From assembly GCA_907164885.2 (NCBI GenBank), contig OU015495.1:104951122-105015121 (forward strand): a DNA stretch of 64,000 nucleotides, given 5' to 3'. Below, piece after piece: positions 57,946-64,000 of the stretch. Origin of the DNA: Dolomedes plantarius (lineage: Eukaryota; Arthropoda; Arachnida; Araneae; Dolomedidae). Position numbers and translations under genes: made by a program. A model generated the notes under the pieces. That model saw only the letters and a list, made by a program, of their open reading frames with translations, ran no database searches and was not told where the DNA came from. Position 1 is the first letter of the stretch, and each line of letters opens with the position of its first letter.

Positions 57946-58880
57946 CTAAACCCGGTTAGGCATTGAGTCAAACTGGGCTTGAATGACAGATGCGGTCAAG
58001 TCATTCCATGCTGCTTCAAGTCTATGCCCCACTTCATCAATCGTAGTGGCTGGAGAGCAGTGGTGGCCCAGTCTCTCAGCAATCCATGACCAGATCCTTT
58101 CAATGGGTGAGAGATCTGGACCAAGACAACAGTCGAACACCCTCTGTGTCAGGGTTGGTCAAGACACGATGGGCAACATGCGGTCTTGCGTTATCTTGTT
58201 GAAAGATGACGTCTCCGAGGCCTCGAAGATAGGGCACAGCCACCGGCCTTGAGATCTAAGAAATGTACTGGCTATTCAGATTACCGACGACGTGAAGAAG
58301 AGGTGTTCGTGTCGTGTACCCAATGGGTACACATACCATCACATCAGGTGAAGAGCCCGTATGACGATATCCAATGCAAGCAGGCCACGTGCGTTCTTTT
58401 CGGTGCCTCTAGACACGGATAAGTCCATCATGATGCTGCACGCAGACCCGGGACTCGTCTGAAAAGACGACGTGATGCCACTGCTGTATCCAGTTTTGCC
58501 ATTGGGCGCACCACTCTCGCCACGTGTCTCCATGCTGCAATGTCAAGGGAAGCCGCAATAATGGTCCCCGTGCAGACAGTCCGTGCTGCTCCAGACGTCG
58601 TCGCTGTCATGCTTCAAACAAGCCCATTCCTGCCTCAAGCTCCGTGATGTGGCTGTACGTTCCTGAATGGTCGACCTCAGAACATGTCTGTCCTCTCGGG
58701 CGTTAGTGGCGGGAGGCCATTGAGATCCTCTATGACGATCAGTATGACCCTCGTGAAATCATGGATTCCATATTCGCATGAAAGTCGTTGGATTCCGACC
58801 AGCCGAGTAGCAATATCGTGGAACAATAAACCGCACTCTAGATAGGCCATGATCGTGGCGCTATAGAATTCCGACACGTG
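57946..58880 (-). pseudogene. Tc1-like transposase pseudogene 1
   Basis: Read from 58880 down, frames change repeatedly but the family order is kept. AYLECGLLFHDIATRLVG (first helix-turn-helix), the segment EDRHVLRSTIQERTATSRSL, SDESR with the first catalytic Asp (near 58460), VMVCVPIGYTTRTPL, FQQDNARPHVAHRV with the second Asp, and PDLSPIERIWSWIAERLGHH with the third acidic residue follow in order. The C-terminus IQAQFDSMPNRV is intact at 57946. Multiple stops and indels make it dead. Terminal repeats were not identified with confidence. Confidence 0.85.
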
Positions 58881-61469
58881 CTAGTAGCCGTTTCCCCTTC
58901 TTATACGAGGCATACCACGATATTCTAACAAACGACCAACATTGAAATGCGGTTTCCGAATAAGAATCCAGCTGCGTAACTTTCCTTTTATACAGAGTTT
59001 GAGATGCCGTTTCTCCTACTGCGTCGTTCGATTGCTCGTAAATGCTAATCATTTTCATATCCCAGCATCTTCATCCTTTCATGCGAATTTTAATAATCCC
59101 TCCTTCTTGGTGTTGTAATTTTAATGGCCATTATTGTATATTATATATATATATATTCATATTAATTTTATTTAATGGAATCATATTCGTTTCACTTAAA
59201 AACTTCATTCAACAGGAAATTCGACAAATAGAAATTGACAAAAATTTGACTCAAATTTTCAAAACTGATCTTAATAAAACGAAGAAAATAAAATTTTGAA
59301 CTCAACTAATTCTTTGTTGTATGGAATCCAGTTTAAGTAAGCTTGATCAAACAGAATTGAGTTTACGATAAACAAAACAAACTGATAAAATGATAAAAAT
59401 GCTATGCGAAAACCTTAGCGTAGTAAGATGCATAATCAACTATATTTCTGAAAAAATCCTTAAAAACAGAAGAAATAAGGAAGCATATTGAAGGAAAATG
59501 AAGATTTCGAAAAGTTTGTTCATAGTGAATTGCATAGATATTTTATTGTTGTTGGTTTCGCAATCCATACTCTTTTCTCTACTTCTGAGAAATCTGCAAT
59601 TATACTCTGAGTTGGTTTTTTAAATTCAAAAAGCATTTTGTACTTAATACAAAATTTCTTGGTGCTTGCTGAAAACTTTTAAAGTCAAACTTTTAAAACA
59701 AAGAAATGCTTATATAAAATTCACTGTCTTTTAATATTCGGTAAAAGGACCTTAAAAAGAAATCTTTTTTTTTTGTTTGTTTGTAAAATTGGGATTCATA
59801 AATATATTCATGTTTTATAGTCAAGTAGTTTTAAAACTTTTATTGCGTGAAAATTCCTTTTATTCCAAAGCTCTAGTGTTCCCACATTGCCAGACAGATA
59901 GATAAATTTCAGTTTCCTGTATATCAAGGTTTGTTAAAATTTATATTGTTGAAATTTTTGCAATATTTGATAAAAAAATTCTTTTTTATGAAAACGTTAA
60001 CGCCAATAGAAAGATCTTATTTTAATCTTTTAAAGAAACCGAATTCATCGCGGACACCACTTTTAAATTTTTTTGGTTAACTGGTAACACCAGATATACA
60101 GGCACCAACTCACGCACACAAAAAAACTTACATTTCGATGTCCATCCAATAAGTCAATGGATAGTATACATATCTATGACATATTTTCAGAATGTTTTTT
60201 TTCACTAAAATTTTTTATCCCTATTATCGTGATTGGAGGTTATTTTGCGTATTCGGTTTTCAGCATTGCGATTCTTCTCTTACAGTATTGGATTTACCGA
60301 TATAAAAAATATTTATATAAGAACATCTCACGTTTAAATTCATCCGCAACTATTACTCACTGAGAACTATAACTTTTAACCTCTCTATATGTTAAATATT
60401 TACCTGTAAGATTCTTTCAGTCTGCACATATATTGATAGCCCCCCCCCAAAAAAAATAGAAAATTTGAGTAAAATATTACGGCACGAAAACCTTTGCCAT
60501 CACTTAAAGTTCTTTGCATAAATTTTATATCATAAAAACTATTAAAGATTTCCTTCCTTTAGTTGATTTATTGAAGGTAATGCGCATCTCATTGAAAATT
60601 TATTTAATCGTTAATTCTGTGCCATACTGTGTATGATGCTTAAAAAAGTAATTATTAAATAAGTTTAAGTATACGTTATTTTTTATTTTATTTATAGCGA
60701 ATATGCTATTAATTTCTTAAAGATTGTACCAAAATAACGCAGATGAATTTGCATTATTTTATCCTTCAACTGAATATGAGAAGATATTTCAAGAGAAAAC
60801 TCTTGACTATTAGCTCATTACATAACCAAAATACATCTGAAATTATCTTCAGTCCTGAATGAAAACTGTAAGCAGTGAATACAAGGAATTAGGCTATTCG
60901 CCCCTAAGTATAATTTCTTCAGCCATGAACGAGCATTTAAACAGACATACCACAAATTTCCTCTCCGAAAAATCTCAATTTTTGGCATCCACTTCAGCAT
61001 GAATGAATTTAAAGCAAAAATACAAAAGTTGATTTTACTCGTACACCTACTTATATAATCACAGAAATTACCAATTTTAATTCAATTCGTCATGCAAAGT
61101 AATAATCCACAATAAAAAGAATTCAAAAAACACTTTTATTAAACACACACGAGACATAATGTTTGAATGTTATTAGAACGGAGAAAAAAATGTACCTTTC
61201 AGAATATTTAATTCACGAGCATTTTTGAAAACAGACTTAATTCTAAAGAAAGGATGAAAAATTATTTATTCCTTCGTTAGTTTCTCAAGCTATTTTTAAG
61301 TTAAGGCTTTTGTTTTCATTTAATCTATTTTTAGTTTTGCCTGCAATAAAATTCAAATTTCTGAGGATCCTTGTCAGTAACTTTAATGATAAATTCTCTG
61401 CAGAAGTCTTTTAGGGTCGAAGATAGACTAAAAGATTCTTTATACATTAATAACTTTTAATACATAAAG
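58881..61469. other. AT-rich DNA without recognised features
   Basis: A 68-codon frame at 60157-60363 is very hydrophobic but has no family resemblance or gene context. No element ends were recognised. Confidence 0.4.
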
Positions 61470-61471
61470 TA

Positions 61472-62831
61472 CACTGGTGTAAGAAATTAAGAGAATTGCA
61501 GACTTGGTCGATTATCTCTAGAACTACTGTACCAATTTTAATGAAATTTGATATGTACATACATTGATACAATACAAAACAAATAACAATCCAATAACTG
61601 TAATACACACGCATGATCGTGCGTAGCACTCGTTGGAGTCGGAAGGTATGAAACATCGGTAGCAGAATAAACAAAAAAAAAATGGGTTAATAGATGGGTT
61701 AATAGGGGGTATGGTCCCCTCTTACAGATACACAGGTCTCGCAGCGTGATTTCATACTTGAAATAAGGCAGTTTATCATTTCCTTCGGCAATTGGTCCCA
61801 CTCGTTCAGCAACGCTGTTTTCATTCCCTGGATGGTTCTCGGAGGAGGGGTTGCGAGTTGGAATTGCCCTCCCCAGAGCGTCCCAGACATGCTCTATAGG
61901 GTTAAGGTCTAGAGATCTGGCTGGCCAATCCATCCGGCGAATATCCTCACTCTCTAGAAATTCGTCGACCAGATGAGCTCTATGTGGCCTCGCGTTATCG
62001 TCCATTAAAATGAACTTAGGGCCAACTGCAGGTAGCGGGTCCCTGGTTCTCTCCATATGAACATACGGCGAGAATCGGTGTTTAGTCTGAACCGGGACTC
62101 ATCGGTGAAGAGAACGGTCGCCCATTGATCCATAATCCAATCTCTATGCTCTCTGCACCATGATAAACGGATTCTCCTGTTCGTAGAAGTGAGCGGGACG
62201 CAAACAGCAGGTCTTCTTGCAAACAACCCTCTCTCATGAAGTCTTTTGGAAACAGTCAACCTTGATACACGGGTTCCTGTGGCTGCATACAAGTCACGAC
62301 AGAGCTGAGAAGCTGTAGCACTGCTGTTACGTCTGGCTATAATCGACAAATGGCGATCTTCTCTGGCCATCGTGTCTCTTGGACGACCTTGCCCAGGCTT
62401 TCTCTCGATGGATCCGGTAATCTGGAACTGTTTCCATAAGTTACACACGACGCTGGGCGTTAAATTAAACTCTCTACAAATTTGGACTTGAGATTGGCCT
62501 GCTTCTAGCCTCCCCACAATTCGCCACCTCAATCCATCGTCTAAACGTTGGTGGTTACTCATTTTTACTGTTACAATTTGAAATTAACTGATTGCTGCAA
62601 AATAACACCAAGAAATTCGCCGAGGTGTGCTAGCGAACGAAATGCGTCTTAACTTACGCGCGCTTATAAAGCCTGTTTCTCTACTGGCTCCGTCTACACA
62701 CACGTGTACGCTTACGTATTTGACGTACAAGATTTGCATTTTTGTCTAGAAGCAGTGGTTTTACATTCAGTTCAGTTCTTTTCATGAAATTCGATAAAAT
62801 ATGCAAATTCTCTTAATTTATTTCACCAGTG
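61472..62831 (-). mobile_element. Tc1-like element (1360 bp), internally deleted
   Basis: The left end CACTGGTGTAAGAAATTAAG and the reversed right end CACTGGTGAAATAAATTAAG are terminal inverted repeats. TA is duplicated at 61470-61471 and 62832-62833. The element encodes the broken transposase at 61699-62562. Confidence 0.92.
61699..62562 (-). pseudogene. Tc1-like transposase pseudogene 2 (DD34E type)
   Basis: The start ATG at 62562 gives MSNHQRLDDGLRWRIVGRL, a clear N-terminal helix-turn-helix, followed by KPGQGRPRDTM (GRPR-like hook) and the catalytic-domain start FTDESRFRL (first Asp). At about 62050 the frame jumps from FIWREPGTR to PAVGPKFILMDDNARPH, losing the usual intervening 50-60 residues. 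The second Asp (DDN) and the Glu in NPIEH are 34 residues apart, giving DD34E. A further frameshift lies near 61865; the C-terminal MKTALLNEWDQLPKEMIN to VRGDHTPY continues in another frame to 61699. It is less decayed than the copy at 57946. Confidence 0.9.
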
Positions 62832-62833
62832 TA

Positions 62834-63265
62834 ATAAGTAATAAGTAGTAATTATTAAATAAGTTTATAAGTAGTCATTAAATAAGTTAAGTGTATGTTG
62901 ATTTTTATTTTGTTTATGTATTGTTTATTTATTTGGTTTATTACTTTATTTAATACATAAAGTAGTAAGTAATAAGTAAAGTAATAAGTAATAAGTAATG
63001 GAAAATAATTCTTTTATGGAAATATAACATTTAAAATAAGTAATTCTAACTATGCAAAGATCTAATAATTCTTTATTTTTCACGAAGCATTATTTAAATT
63101 TATCCTAAATATTTCTTATAATAATGTTGACCTACTTTGATACGATTTTTAAAAGTACGTTTAACAATGTGTTTAAATAAAATTGATTTGTGTAATTTTA
63201 CAAGTCATTTTGGTTGTTATTTGAATTTTAAAACTTCATCACAAATTGTCTTGGTAGTTAATTTG
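62834..63265. other. AT-rich DNA without recognised features
   Basis: Contains repeated TAAGTAATAAG words but no gene. Confidence 0.4.
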
Positions 63266-63325
63266 GTATAACACCGACTATGTGGTTAGGAGACCCTGTT
63301 TCGATTCCGGTTCTGTCTGGTGGAC
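63266..63325 (+). mobile_element. tRNA-like SINE fragment
   Basis: ACCGACTATGTGGTTAGGAG and a B-box-like TTTCGATTCCGG at about tRNA spacing, followed by TGTCTGGTGGACATTACAG. The A-box side is poor. Probably a SINE remnant. Confidence 0.35.
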
Positions 63326-63553
63326 ATTACAGTTTCTATTCTCGGCAATTATGAAGAAAATTTGGATGCCGTAAGCTAAACATATGACGGAAGTTCATCG
63401 TAAAAGAAATCAGCATCAAGAAGTTAATCCAGAAATAAATATGAACAGGTGAGCATCCTATGTCGTTGGCTTTTAGCTTAAATGGGAAATATAAGAAGTA
63501 TGGATTTTGAACACAGGTAATCCCTGGTAACAGGGGTTTAGTTCAATAAATAT

Positions 63554-63971
63554 TTTTTTTATTTTTTATTTCCAATGGCAAAGGAAAATGACAAACTCTT
63601 ACAAGTTAACAAGATTAACAAGGAACATAAAATATAAAAAAAAGGAACAGTAAGAGAAAAAAGTCAATGTCCCATCAGCAGATGTCGTGCACTCCAATAT
63701 CGCTTTACCTCGGAGTCTCCACGCAGAGCCGAGCATCCCAACAAATGGTTCCTGTCCATGATTTCATCTTTCCCACAAAGTGGGCAATTAGGACTCGCAA
63801 AAATGCCAATTCGATGAAGGTGGTTCGCCAGACAGTCATGGCCCACCGTAAGTCTGAATTCCGCAACAGCCTTTTCACGGGGCTTATCTGAAATGTTTTG
63901 ACCCAAGCTATTCCTCCAACTTCTTGAAGAAATGCGAGAAGTGAGCAATGCTTTTCAATTTTGTCCCATCA
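63554..63971 (-). mobile_element. 5'-truncated LINE insertion with 14-bp TSD
   Basis: AGTTCAATAAATAT occurs at 63540-63553 and again at 63972-63985, flanking the insertion. On the minus strand the element starts abruptly in coding sequence and ends in an A-rich tail (AATAAAAAATAAAAAAA). This is the structure left by target-primed reverse transcription. The coding part is at 63667-63957. Confidence 0.85.
63667..63957 (-). pseudogene. LINE ORF2 C-terminus fragment
   Basis: The fragment has AEFRLTVGHDCLANHLHRIG followed by the C-terminal zinc-finger-like CPLCGKDEIMDRNHLLGC, the pattern at the end of many non-LTR retrotransposon reverse transcriptase proteins (Jockey/R1-like group, exact clade not determined). 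A stop lies just upstream in frame near 63958, and the RT domain itself is not part of the insertion. Confidence 0.75.
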
Positions 63972-64000
63972 AGTTCAATAAATATAATACTAACCAGTAA

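Noticed and set aside
60157..60363. Small hydrophobic protein with two possible membrane segments
   Set aside because: T-rich DNA naturally encodes Phe/Ile/Leu/Tyr runs; there is no context or similarity to support a gene.

Overview
This is an AT-rich animal genomic window made almost entirely of introns or intergenic DNA filled with transposable elements and (TA)n microsatellites. The mix is BEL/Pao, mariner, several Tc1-like elements, piggyBac-like, hAT, Helitron-like, LINE and tRNA-derived SINE copies. Together with multi-kilobase introns this fits an arthropod. A long uncharacterised protein in the element at 24976-29129 resembles, from memory only, proteins common in spider annotations, so an arachnid is my best guess. 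No prokaryotic-type gene, rRNA gene or CRISPR array was seen.

Host coding sequence. The best non-transposon signal is a set of three short minus-strand exons at 49858-49978, 33871-34002 and 22223-22449. Each has AG acceptor and GT donor signals, and the reading phase is conserved across both introns (about 15.9 and 11.4 kb). They encode a Ser-rich, probably disordered stretch of one larger protein that I cannot name. Most elements between 22.4 and 49.9 kb are therefore probably intronic. Weaker exon candidates lie at 56055-56072 and 55604-55709 on minus and near 19400 on plus.

Layout. 0.26-2.1 kb: hAT-like element with a nested TTAA-type MITE that holds a 71-bp tandem array. 2.9-5.3 kb: fold-back MITE and a tRNA-derived SINE. 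7.18-13.08 kb: a complete, apparently young BEL/Pao retrotransposon with one uninterrupted polyprotein and LTRs that differ at one base. 13.5-16.0 kb: three MITEs. 17.9-18.5 kb: decayed Tc1-like transposase. 24.5-29.1 kb: a 78-79-bp minisatellite interrupted by a 4.15-kb DNA transposon with about 580-bp terminal inverted repeats and a frameshifted, internally deleted protein. 30.6-31.3 kb: long-TIR MITE. 34.3-35.2 kb: LTR-like sequence and a small pogo-type MITE. 36.3-38.8 kb: Helitron split by an insertion carrying a broken piggyBac-like transposase and an odd tRNA-like unit. 39.1-43.1 kb: non-coding TIR element, intact non-autonomous Helitron, (GATA)/(GACA) array and a hAT MITE with a perfect 8-bp target duplication. 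44.5-45.6 kb: MITE with a 454-bp tandem duplication. 47.4-48.7 kb: full-length but dead mariner. 50.8-54.8 kb: cluster of Helitron copies in both orientations plus a SINE. 56.8 kb: perfect 38-bp inverted repeat. 57.9-58.9 and 61.5-62.8 kb: two Tc1-like pseudogenes. 63.5-64.0 kb: 5'-truncated LINE insertion with target duplications.

The elements do not form a shared pathway. Only the BEL/Pao copy looks capable of encoding its own mobility proteins. All other transposase reading frames are visibly broken. All assignments come from reading the sequence and remembered family features; no database search was run.
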